Below, one piece after another: positions 53,766 to 60,311 of a stretch of DNA of 64,000 nucleotides (the stretch's first letter is position 1; each line of letters begins with the position of its first letter). The notes beneath the pieces were generated by a model, which saw nothing but the letters and a program-made list of their open reading frames with translations, did no database searches and was not told the DNA's origin. A program made the translations under genes and the position numbers. The DNA lies in contig JAEZXH010000018.1 in NCBI GenBank assembly GCA_023442775.1, positions 186,001 to 250,000 of the forward strand. Direction: 5' to 3'. The stretch comes from Bacillota bacterium. Its GTDB lineage: Bacteria; Bacillota; Clostridia; Tissierellales; Peptoniphilaceae.

Positions 53766-54417
53766 ACATGATGTCCGGACGTTGCGAGACAACCTACGGA
53801 AGTGGAGTAAGGATGTACAACGAGATCAGGCGAGGAGAGAACTTCTTCAAGAGGACTTTGAGAGGTTAAGAGCCCCTACCAAGGAGTATGAAAAAGAACT
53901 CGAACTCTACCAAAAGGTCGCAATCTTTCTCCATCGCTGTTCTGAATTCGCACGAGAACAGGCTCGTGTCCAATTGGAACGAAATACCACGCGTGCTCTC
54001 CAAAGTATCTTTGAGAGAGATGTAGAGTTTCACATCGACTTCGTAGAAAAACGCGGGAATATCGACGCGGAATTTACCATTGATACTCCTTTTGAGGGCA
54101 CCCGCGTCAAAACAAATCCTACCATCTCGAATGGGGGAGGGGTTGTCGACGTGGTGAGCCTCGCGTTACGCCTTTCTTTTTTGGCTTCCATGGATCCTAA
54201 AATTGACGGGCCACTTCTTCTCGATGAGCCCGGAAAGCACGTGAGTGCAGACTACATCTTTAATCTTGGAGAACTTCTGAAAGAGGCTACAAATTCTTTC
54301 GGACGCCAAGTCATCATGGTCACCCACAATGCACATTTGGCCCAGTTAGGAGATCGATGCTTCTATGTGGAGAATCACGATGGCAAGAGTTTTATCACCG
54401 AGAACCCCGTACTCTAG
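53758..54417 (+). CDS. Rad50/SMC-like ATPase, C-terminal piece (split gene, part 3)
   Basis: 219 residues: about 75 of descending coil, then the C-lobe with an unusual signature (SNGGGVVDVVSLALR, where LSGGE is expected), Walker B GPLLLDEPGKHVS, and the H-loop in VTHNAHLAQL. It needs the Walker A lobe of part 1 to make ATP sites. ATG 53758 overlaps part 2 by 8 nt, with AAGG 9 nt upstream. A terminator follows, so the unit ends here. Confidence 0.8.
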   Translation: MYEHDVRTLRDNLRKWSKDVQRDQARRELLQEDFERLRAPTKEYEKELELYQKVAIFLHRCSEFAREQARVQLERNTTRALQSIFERDVEFHIDFVEKRGNIDAEFTIDTPFEGTRVKTNPTISNGGGVVDVVSLALRLSFLASMDPKIDGPLLLDEPGKHVSADYIFNLGELLKEATNSFGRQVIMVTHNAHLAQLGDRCFYVENHDGKSFITENPVL

Positions 54418-54438
54418 CGCCAGGAAACTGGCGTTTTT
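54418..54438 (+). terminator. Intrinsic terminator ending the recA-nuclease-ATPase unit
   Basis: CGCCAG-GAAA-CTGGCG stem plus five T, immediately after the stop of the split ATPase. Confidence 0.85.
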
Positions 54439-54478
54439 ATTTACATATCTTCCGAGAAGAACATTGTGAAAAATTTAT

Positions 54479-54507
54479 TTGCCTGGAGCCCTGGGATGGG
54501 GTAAAAT
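54479..54507 (+). promoter_or_regulatory. Promoter of rny
   Basis: TTGCCT (54479-54484), 17-bp spacer, TAAAAT (54502-54507). An inverted repeat GCAAGG-GATTT-CCTTGC (54514-54530) lies at the expected start of the transcript. Confidence 0.7.
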
Positions 54508-54563
54508 AGATATGCAAGGGATTTCCTTGCGTCCACAGAACAAGATAAGTGGAGGTGTTATCA

Positions 54564-56105
54564 TTGTCACCGCAACTGCAGATACTCATCTGTATGATTG
54601 CTGCAGGACTTGGTGGTTTTTTTTGTACATTCCTTTTTCATCGCAGAACTCATGGGATGCTGAAGCAAGCCGAAGAGCAAGCACAAAAACTCCTTGAAGA
54701 TTCTGAAAAAGAGGGACAGCAAAAAAAGAAAGAACTCCTCGTGGAAGGACGAGAAGAGATTCATCGACTCCGTGAAGAATTGCTCGATGAGCATGCAACT
54801 CGTCGCGATGAACTCCAACAATTTGAACATCGCCTCCTTGCAAAAGAAGACCTCTTGGAACGCAAAGCTCATACTTTGGAAGGTAAAGAAGAGAGGATTG
54901 AATCTGCTCTGCAAGAGGCCGTAGCTTCCCAGGAAAGAGCTCGAGAACTCTTAGTCAAGAGACAACAAGAAGTCGAGACGATCGCGGGCCTTTCTAGCAA
55001 AGAAGCGAAGGATTTATTGCTTCATGAAATGGAATCAGAGCTGTCTGACGAATTCGCCCAGCGCATTCGTCAACACGAAGACGCAGTACGAAAAGATTCT
55101 GAAAAGATCTCCCGAGAGATTATCACAAAGACGATTCAGCGCATCGCCGCCGATCACGTGGCAGAGTCTACGGTCACTGTGGTTTCCTTGCCCTCTGATG
55201 ACATGAAAGGCCGTATCATTGGTCGTGAAGGAAGAAACATTCGGACTTTTGAGAATCTTACTGGAGTCGATTTGATCATCGATGACACTCCAGAGGCTGT
55301 TATTCTCAGCTGCTTTGATCCCATGCGTCGCGAGATTGCAAAAACAGCCCTTGAAAAACTCGTTGACGATGGGCGCATTCACCCGACGAGAATCGAAGAA
55401 GTGGTCGCTCGCACAGAGCGAGAGCTCGAGGATCGCATTCGAGAAGCAGGGGAAGATGCAGCTTATGAAGCAGGAGTTCCTGGAATTTCTCAAGAACTGT
55501 TATCCTTTCTTGGAAGACTTAAGTTTCGTACAAGTTATGGTCAAAACGTACTGCATCATGCCATTGAGGTGTCCAAGATTTCAGGATTTCTCGCACAAGA
55601 ACTTGGGGCCGATGTACGACTTGCTCGCCGAGGTGGTCTTCTTCATGACATCGGGAAATCCATCGACCAAGAAGTTGGTGCCCCTCACATTGAGGTTGGC
55701 GTAGACTTGGCTCGTCGATTTGGAGAATCTCAAGATGTAATCCACATCATTGAAGCGCATCATGGCGATGTGGAATTCAAGTCCCTCGAGGCAGTTTTGG
55801 TACAGGCTGCAGATGCAATCTCTGCAGCGCGTCCAGGAGCACGTAGAGAAACTCTTGAATCCTACGTGGAAAGATTGGAGAAACTTGAAGGTTTGGTCCA
55901 TGAGTTTGACGGCGTAGAAAAAGCCTATGCTGTACAAGCGGGTCGTGAGATTCGTGTCATGGTTGTTCCCGAAAAGATCTCTGAATCCGAAGTCACGGTC
56001 CTCGCTCGTGCGATTGCTAAATCCATAGAGGCACAGCTTGATTATCCTGGACAGATTAAGGTCAACGTCGTCCGCGAGACCCGCAGCATTGAATACGCAC
56101 ACTAA
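54564..56105 (+). CDS. rny: Ribonuclease Y
   Basis: A membrane-anchored endoribonuclease that starts mRNA decay in Bacillota. The 513-residue protein has an N-terminal membrane helix (ILICMIAAGLGGFFCTFLF), a long coiled coil (about 30-195), a KH domain (MKGRIIGREGRNIRTFE), an HD domain (GGLLHDIGKS) and a C-terminal domain. TTG 54564 is chosen because GGAGGTG (54551-54557) is 6 nt upstream; an in-frame GTG at 54549 lies before that site. Confidence 0.96.
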   Translation: MSPQLQILICMIAAGLGGFFCTFLFHRRTHGMLKQAEEQAQKLLEDSEKEGQQKKKELLVEGREEIHRLREELLDEHATRRDELQQFEHRLLAKEDLLERKAHTLEGKEERIESALQEAVASQERARELLVKRQQEVETIAGLSSKEAKDLLLHEMESELSDEFAQRIRQHEDAVRKDSEKISREIITKTIQRIAADHVAESTVTVVSLPSDDMKGRIIGREGRNIRTFENLTGVDLIIDDTPEAVILSCFDPMRREIAKTALEKLVDDGRIHPTRIEEVVARTERELEDRIREAGEDAAYEAGVPGISQELLSFLGRLKFRTSYGQNVLHHAIEVSKISGFLAQELGADVRLARRGGLLHDIGKSIDQEVGAPHIEVGVDLARRFGESQDVIHIIEAHHGDVEFKSLEAVLVQAADAISAARPGARRETLESYVERLEKLEGLVHEFDGVEKAYAVQAGREIRVMVVPEKISESEVTVLARAIAKSIEAQLDYPGQIKVNVVRETRSIEYAH

Positions 56106-56107
56106 AG

Positions 56108-56134
56108 ACGAAGGGCAAGCCCCTTCGTTTTTTT
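56108..56134 (+). terminator. Intrinsic terminator after rny
   Basis: ACGAAGGG / CCCTTCGT stem with a 5-nt loop and a run of at least six T. Confidence 0.88.
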
Positions 56135-56155
56135 AGAGGTTCGAAAGGTGAAATT

Positions 56156-57106
56156 ATGAAGTTTTCCATCATCGATGGTTTTATGGGATATCTGAAGAGT
56201 GCACGAGGAAGAAGTGACTTGACGGTGAAGGAGTACGCCTATGATCTTCAAAACTTTTTTCTATTTCTTCTGAATATAGAAGAAGGGGAGGATGAGGCAA
56301 TTTTTGAGAAGGTAACCCCAAAGGTACTTCAAGGCATCACCCGAAAGGACATTTACGATTATTTGACGTACTTAGAATTTTATCGGAAAAACTCCAACCG
56401 TACGAAGAGCAGGAAACTATCAACGCTCAAGACCTTTTTCGCCTATCTCTATGAGGTCGAGGGTCTAATCAGGATGAACCCGACAGAAGGAGTGCACACC
56501 CCTAAGATTTCAAAAACCTTGCCCGTCTATATGAACTTCGAAGAGGCGACAAGACTCTTGGAGGCCGCTGAAGAGGAGACTGATTCACTGCAAGGGCTAA
56601 GAGACTATACGATCCTCACTTTGTTTCTCAATTGCGGGATGCGTTTAAGTGAATTGGCAAAGATCAACGTCGAGGACATCTCCAGTAACGAAACGATCCG
56701 CGTCCACGGAAAAGGGGATAAAGAACGTACAGTATATCTAAACACGGCTTGCATGGCTGCACTGGAAGATTATTTGCCCCTGCGTAGAAGTGTTGAAACT
56801 GAGGATCGTGCCTTATTTTTAAGTAACCGAAAGACTCGGATGAGTGTGCGGAGCATCCAATACATGGTTGAGAAGTATGTGAGAAAAGCAGGACTCGACC
56901 CAAAGATTACGGTCCACAAGTTGCGCCATACGGCAGCGACGTTGATGTACCAATATGGTTCGCGAGATTTACGGGCCCTACAAGAAATTTTGGGACACGA
57001 GTCCATTCATACGACGGAAATCTACACACATGTGGAAAATGAGCACCTGCGACAAACGACGATGGATAATCCCTTGGCAAGGAGAAACGAGAGACCAAAG
57101 GATTAA
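56156..57106 (+). CDS. Xer-type tyrosine recombinase
   Basis: A 316-residue XerC/XerD-family recombinase, probably for chromosome dimer resolution at dif. An N-terminal SAM-like domain (1-110) precedes the catalytic domain with GMRLSELA (Arg), GKGDKERTV (Lys), HKLRHT (His-x-x-Arg), LGHESIHTT (His) and the nucleophile in IYTHV. All active-site residues are present. XerC, XerD and XerA cannot be told apart by reading. Nothing nearby suggests an integrative element. It is followed by a bidirectional terminator. Confidence 0.88.
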   Translation: MKFSIIDGFMGYLKSARGRSDLTVKEYAYDLQNFFLFLLNIEEGEDEAIFEKVTPKVLQGITRKDIYDYLTYLEFYRKNSNRTKSRKLSTLKTFFAYLYEVEGLIRMNPTEGVHTPKISKTLPVYMNFEEATRLLEAAEEETDSLQGLRDYTILTLFLNCGMRLSELAKINVEDISSNETIRVHGKGDKERTVYLNTACMAALEDYLPLRRSVETEDRALFLSNRKTRMSVRSIQYMVEKYVRKAGLDPKITVHKLRHTAATLMYQYGSRDLRALQEILGHESIHTTEIYTHVENEHLRQTTMDNPLARRNERPKD

Positions 57107-57156
57107 GTGAAACTAAACTGCGCAAAACTTTTATTTTGTGCAATTATATCCCAAGC

Positions 57157-57185
57157 AAAAAGAGGAGGCACTTACCTCCTCTTTT
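57157..57185. terminator. Bidirectional terminator after the xer gene and the 45-residue protein gene
   Basis: AAAAGAGGAGG / CCTCCTCTTTT with a 6-nt loop gives T-runs on both strands between the convergent genes. Confidence 0.9.
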
Positions 57186-57192
57186 CTTTGTT

Positions 57193-57330
57193 TTACCGAC
57201 GACCCTTCCAATCATGGCGAAGATCGAAGATGAACTGGGCAATCATAATAAAGACCATGACCGCAAAGCGTCCAACGGCAATCACGAAGCCGAGCATCAT
57301 CATAAACATCGCTCCAACGAAGTAAAACAT
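57193..57330 (-). CDS. Small hydrophobic membrane protein (45 residues)
   Basis: Not recognised. It starts MFYFVGAMFMMMLGFVIAVG, continues as a second hydrophobic run (FAVMVFIMIAQFIF) and ends in a basic tail (DLRHDWKGRR), suggesting one long or two short membrane helices with the C-terminus inside. AAGGAGG is 4-5 nt before the ATG on the minus strand, and the gene ends at a bidirectional terminator; both support a real gene. A longer frame to 57402 lies before the ribosome-binding site. Confidence 0.65.
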   Translation of the reverse strand: MFYFVGAMFMMMLGFVIAVGRFAVMVFIMIAQFIFDLRHDWKGRR

Positions 57331-57611
57331 AAACCCTCCTTTTCGGCAATGCCGAGGTTCTGATTTTCCGGATGCAGTACATCTTCGCCTACCTTCAACC
57401 ACTGGTGAGGTAAGCCCAATTTCCTTTTCAATGAGGAATCTCTATCTCGTACTGATCTCGAACCTCCAAGAGGATTCTATGTCTATTCTCTCATTTTTTT
57501 TGCTTATACAAGTGAGAGTGGACAACTTATATCCTCGAAGAAATAACTTTTGAAGAAGTGCTGGTCACGTATATGAGCTCAGGGACACTGCACACCCTGT
57601 TCCCTCATTCT
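57331..57611. other. 281-bp stretch without a convincing gene
   Basis: It lies between two minus-strand genes. It holds A/T-rich segments that could contain the promoter of the 45-residue gene, and a CAGGG/CCCTG hairpin at 57580-57599 that has no T-run. I could not match it to a known riboswitch or structured RNA. Confidence 0.4.
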
Positions 57612-57812
57612 TTAATAGATAACCGTATCCTCCCCGCTATGAAAGAGGGTAAATGCTTTGTAATCTAAATCTTCTTCATGGGCTTCTGGGTTCGTTCGTA
57701 GGTCTTGGATAAAATCATCGATATCTCTCCGAATCTTTGGTGTAACTTCCAAGCCGGGATCACAGTAAAAAGTGAAGTCCTCCACTCGAATGATTTGACG
57801 CTCTTCACTCAT
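57612..57812 (-). CDS. Hypothetical 66-residue acidic protein
   Basis: Not recognised. MSEERQIIRVEDFTFYCDPG then a mixed charged stretch ending HSGEDTVIY; no membrane segment, no cysteine motif (a single Cys near 17). AAAGGAA is 8-9 nt before the ATG at 57812. An alternative ATG at 57842 overlaps the stop of the upstream membrane-protein gene but has no ribosome-binding site. The larger 178-residue frame over this region reads through the neighbour gene in the wrong frame. Confidence 0.6.
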   Translation of the reverse strand: MSEERQIIRVEDFTFYCDPGLEVTPKIRRDIDDFIQDLRTNPEAHEEDLDYKAFTLFHSGEDTVIY

Positions 57813-57838
57813 GATCCGTTCCTTTCTTCTCTCCTCGT

Positions 57839-58263
57839 TCATCTGCGACTCGAATCTTCTTCTCCCATGACTTCGGCTGTATAGTCTTCCCACCATTCTC
57901 GGAATGAGAGGCGCTTTCCATCTTTTGACTTGAAGAAATTGCCCTCCATGAATCCCACGGGATTGATGCAATAGAAAATGGCTGCGATGAAGCAGAGGAT
58001 GTAGGTAGGCCATTCCAAGGCCATCATAAGTCTTTTCATTCCCAATGCGCCCAGAACTGTACATACGAAGAAACTCATACCAAAGGCAAAGCAAAAGGCA
58101 ATTTTTAGGACTTGGAATAAGGCGTAGCGATCTAAAAACGTTTTGCAACGCAAACGATCATCAAGAACCCAAAGAAATGCTCGATACTCTTGGAGAGGCT
58201 AAAACACGCGATAATGACGCAGAGCCATCCGAAAATTCTTGGAACAGTAAAGATATCTTGCAT
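57839..58263 (-). pseudogene. Small multi-pass membrane protein with an apparent frameshift
   Basis: Read on the minus strand, ATG at 58263 (7 nt after GGTGG) opens a 43-residue frame MQDIFTVPRIFGWLCVIIAC... that stops at 58132-58134. The -1 frame overlaps from 58153 and continues 104 residues with further membrane helices (IAFCFAFGMSFFVCTVLG; YILCFIAAIFYC) and a polar tail. Joined across the T5 run at 58134-58138, the two make a smooth 141-residue protein. The second part has only a TTG start and no ribosome-binding site. One missing T, an assembly error or recoding are all possible. Confidence 0.6.
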
Positions 58264-58375
58264 GGAAGCACCACCCTTTCGACTGAATCCTTATCGATTC
58301 TTTCATCCTATCATTCTGAGGTAAAAATTCCATAGGCTTTAGAAAATAGAGAAGATAAACGGGCACTATGTACAA

Positions 58376-58421
58376 AAAGAGGAACCTGAATTGCTTATGA
58401 ATGCATGCCAGGTTCCTCTTT
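58376..58421. terminator. Long-stem terminator (mainly minus strand)
   Basis: A 13-bp perfect stem AAAGAGGAACCTG / CAGGTTCCTCTTT with a 20-nt loop. On the minus strand it is followed by TTTTTG, directly after the stop of the 58.4-58.7 kb gene. Confidence 0.8.
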
Positions 58422-58659
58422 AGGTTTTATCTTGATTTATTTTTTTCTCCTCATCGTGACGGCGCTTCTGCTCAGAGAGGTCAAAAGACCGTAAAATCCA
58501 GAGGAATGCCTTCATTCCTTCGTCCCAGCCCTCTTCTCTTGGAAGGCGAGCGATCCGTTGTTTTTCTTCTTCAAAACGAGCTTCCCAAGCTTCTTCCCAG
58601 GTATTCTCCTTCACTTCCTTCTTGCCGCGGCGAGGAGCTCGTCCTTTCATGTCTCTCAA
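58420..58659 (-). CDS. Hypothetical charged protein (about 79 residues)
   Basis: Not recognised. A highly charged protein with a basic start (KGRAPRRGKKEVK), a helical middle rich in Glu, Trp and Arg (TWEEAWEARFEEEKQRI), and a basic end. The start is uncertain: TTG 58659 is 5 nt after AAGGTGA and is used here; GTG 58668 touches that site, and ATG 58650 is weaker. A well-formed terminator right after the stop supports a real gene. It does not resemble a RelE-type toxin. Confidence 0.5.
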   Translation of the reverse strand: MRDMKGRAPRRGKKEVKENTWEEAWEARFEEEKQRIARLPREEGWDEGMKAFLWILRSFDLSEQKRRHDEEKKINQDKT

Positions 58660-58778
58660 CTTGTTCACCTTCCTCTAAGGTCGTTGGAGTTAAGGGGCTT
58701 TACTGTACGTCATTCTATGTCAAGTAGTGGATGTAAGATAAAGGAGATTCTGCCCGCCTCAAAGTCTTCATAAGCTTT

Positions 58779-59000
58779 CTATAGATGTTTCATATTCTCC
58801 TCAGAGTAGAAAGGATCATCTTCGTCATCGTCGCAAGAAGGCAGGTCGAGTGTCATCGGGAAGGGAAATCCCCCTTCATCATTGAAGCGGCGTATGAGGA
58901 CGCGAAGTGCTTCGTCAACGGAAATTCCTTGTCTGTGGCAAATCGCGGCAAAATCTTCTTTTTCCTTGACATTGATACGAACAACGAATTTAGACTTCAT
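58779..59000 (-). CDS. RelB/DinJ-like ribbon-helix-helix protein (putative)
   Basis: 73 residues. MKSKFVVRINVKEKEDFAAI, then GISVDEALRVLIRRF, then GGFPFPM match the pattern of RelB/DinJ antitoxins (beta strand, two helices, then a GxPF motif), followed by an acidic tail with DDDEDD. The family represses its own promoter and neutralises an RNase toxin, but no RelE/YafQ-like toxin is next to it. AGGGCGGG precedes ATG 59000; the frame extends to a TTG at 59033 without a ribosome-binding site. Confidence 0.55.
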   Translation of the reverse strand: MKSKFVVRINVKEKEDFAAICHRQGISVDEALRVLIRRFNDEGGFPFPMTLDLPSCDDDEDDPFYSEENMKHL

Positions 59001-59180
59001 CCTATACCCGCCCTTCTGTTTTTTATCGAACAACCCACTTCAAATGGCGTTGCAAGTTCCTTCTAGAACATTTTGTCAAAGAGACTTCGAAGATGGAACT
59101 TCACTATCCAAAATCTCTTGCGAGACTTAGATGTTCTTCACCGTTCGATTTCGGCCCTGTGATGCCATAAGTTTCCTGAA
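59001..59180. promoter_or_regulatory. Intergenic region with a GTTC-N6-GAAC inverted repeat
   Basis: GTTC (59056-59059), six bases, GAAC (59066-59069). On the minus strand a TTGACA at 59073-59078 precedes it, but a matching -10 is poor. Confidence 0.35.
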
Positions 59181-59477
59181 TTACAGATGTTCGTATGGGA
59201 GAAAGACCACCTGCCCGGGAACAATCGTCGTGGAGTCAAGATGGTTATAGGCGCGTATTTGATGAAGGATGACACGCGGTTGTTCGTCGATGTTTGCACG
59301 TGCTGCAAGACTCCACAATGTGTCTCCCTCGCGTACGACGTAAGACTCCCAGATCTGAATATCATGGAGATTTACAGGATTCTCTCTCATCCCCATAAGA
59401 AACGAGCATAGAATGAGCAAGAATAGAACTCCATAAGCGTTTTGAAGCTTTTGGAAAAAATGGTGATGATGCCTCAT
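59181..59477 (-). CDS. yneA: YneA-like LysM protein (putative SOS cell-division suppressor)
   Basis: 98 residues: a basic His-rich start, one membrane helix (about 15-31, GVLFLLILCSFLMGM), then a single LysM domain (VVREGDTLWSLAARA ... IVPGQVVFLP). Divergent orientation from lexA matches the Bacillus yneA-lexA pair, where YneA halts division during DNA damage. AGGAGG is 5 nt before the ATG, and a strong promoter with LexA-like half-sites lies upstream. The function is inferred from position and domain, not from close identity. Confidence 0.75.
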   Translation of the reverse strand: MRHHHHFFQKLQNAYGVLFLLILCSFLMGMRENPVNLHDIQIWESYVVREGDTLWSLAARANIDEQPRVILHQIRAYNHLDSTTIVPGQVVFLPYEHL

Positions 59478-59517
59478 TGAAGCCTCCTATCCCACATAGA
59501 TGTTTCAAGAACCTTGC

Positions 59518-59545
59518 GTTCTAATATACGTTCAAATATAAGTTC
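59518..59545. repeat. Three GTTC half-sites at 12-bp spacing
   Basis: GTTC at 59518, 59530 and 59542, with A/T-rich spacers (TAATATAC, AAATATAA). An inverted GAAC at 59509-59512 precedes the first. It lies in the yneA leader. Confidence 0.6.
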
Positions 59546-59552
59546 TACACTG

Positions 59553-59581
59553 ATAATACAGAACGAGTCTGAACATGTCAA
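59553..59581 (-). promoter_or_regulatory. Promoter of the yneA-like gene with candidate LexA operator
   Basis: On the minus strand TTGACA (59581-59576), 17-bp spacer, TATTAT (59558-59553). The spacer contains GTTC-AGACTC-GTTC. Confidence 0.8.
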
Positions 59582-59609
59582 GCGCCTTTGGAAGAAAATA
59601 AAAAAATGT

Positions 59610-59638
59610 TTGAGTCGGATGTTCGCCTATGTTATACT
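59610..59638 (+). promoter_or_regulatory. Promoter of lexA with candidate operator
   Basis: TTGAGT (59610-59615), 17-bp spacer, TATACT (59633-59638). The spacer contains ATGTTC-GCCTAT-GTTAT, like the element in the yneA promoter. Confidence 0.75.
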
Positions 59639-59664
59639 TAAAACACCGAAGAAAGGAGCCTGCC

Positions 59665-60282
59665 ATGTATGAAGATCTGAACCAAAGGGAGATTGATATA
59701 CTCCTTCAGGTGAAAAGATATATTGAGACCATCGGTTACCCCCCTACCGTTCGAGAACTCTGTACTGCTACTGGGATTAAAAGTACCTCTACGGTGCATT
59801 ACGCTTTGAATAAGCTCGAAACTGCAGGGTACATCCGTCGTAATCCTCTCAAGACGCGTGCTATCGAACTCATCCAACAAGATGAGGACTTTCTCCTCGC
59901 TAAGAAAAAAACCGTCGACGTTCCTATTGTCGGGAGCGTGACGGCTGGCGTTCCGATTCTTGCAGTGGAGAATATCGAAGATACGATGCCCCTTCCCGCA
60001 GAGTTTGTACGAGATCGTGCGCTATTTATTCTTCGAGTATCTGGGGAGAGCATGATTAATATCGGGATTATGGATGGGGACTTTGTCATCATTCAAAAGA
60101 CTCCCACTGCTTCAAATGGTCAAAGAGTCCTTGCGCTCCTTGAAGATGAAGCCACCATCAAGACCTTTTACAAGGAAGATCAAGGGTTCCGACTTCAACC
60201 AGAGAATGACTTCATGGAGCCGATTTACACAAGAGAATTAGAAATTCTAGGCGTCATCGTTGGCCTTTATCGACGATTCTAA
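59665..60282 (+). CDS. lexA: SOS repressor LexA
   Basis: Represses DNA-damage genes until RecA filaments trigger its self-cleavage. The 205-residue protein has an N-terminal winged helix (about 1-70; GYPPTVRELC, TSTVHYALNKLE) and a C-terminal S24 protease domain with cleavage site A94-G95, catalytic S129 (GESM) and K166 (ATIK). AAAGGAG is 6 nt before ATG 59665; a longer in-frame ATG at 59629 overlaps the promoter. The gene is monocistronic with its own terminator. Confidence 0.97.
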   Translation: MYEDLNQREIDILLQVKRYIETIGYPPTVRELCTATGIKSTSTVHYALNKLETAGYIRRNPLKTRAIELIQQDEDFLLAKKKTVDVPIVGSVTAGVPILAVENIEDTMPLPAEFVRDRALFILRVSGESMINIGIMDGDFVIIQKTPTASNGQRVLALLEDEATIKTFYKEDQGFRLQPENDFMEPIYTRELEILGVIVGLYRRF

Positions 60283-60311
60283 AAAATAGTGCCCTATAGG
60301 GCACTATTTTT
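60281..60311. terminator. Bidirectional terminator between lexA and the ynbB-type gene
   Basis: AATAGTGCCC-TATA-GGGCACTATT flanked by A and T runs, working on both strands. Confidence 0.92.

Noticed and set aside
56156..57106. Xer-type recombinase as a sign of an integrated element
   Set aside because: No attachment-site repeats, phage genes or excision genes nearby. The length and motifs fit a housekeeping XerC/D protein.
57331..57611. Possible riboswitch or small stable RNA
   Set aside because: I compared it by eye with T-box, TPP, 6S, SRP and RNase P core motifs and found none. The hairpin at 57580-57599 lacks a T-run.
57612..58148. Single 178-residue minus-strand protein across this interval
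   Set aside because: Its first two thirds read the membrane-protein gene in the wrong frame, giving an Arg/His-rich sequence. Only the last 66 residues, with their own ribosome-binding site, are credible.
58420..58659. RelE-type toxin partner for the antitoxin-like gene
   Set aside because: The sequence is Glu/Arg/Trp-rich helix without the basic beta-sheet pattern of RelE or YafQ.
59509..59521. GAAC-CTTGC-GTTC as a standard Gram-positive SOS box
   Set aside because: The spacer is 5, not 4, and it lies downstream of the predicted yneA start. It is kept only as part of the half-site array.
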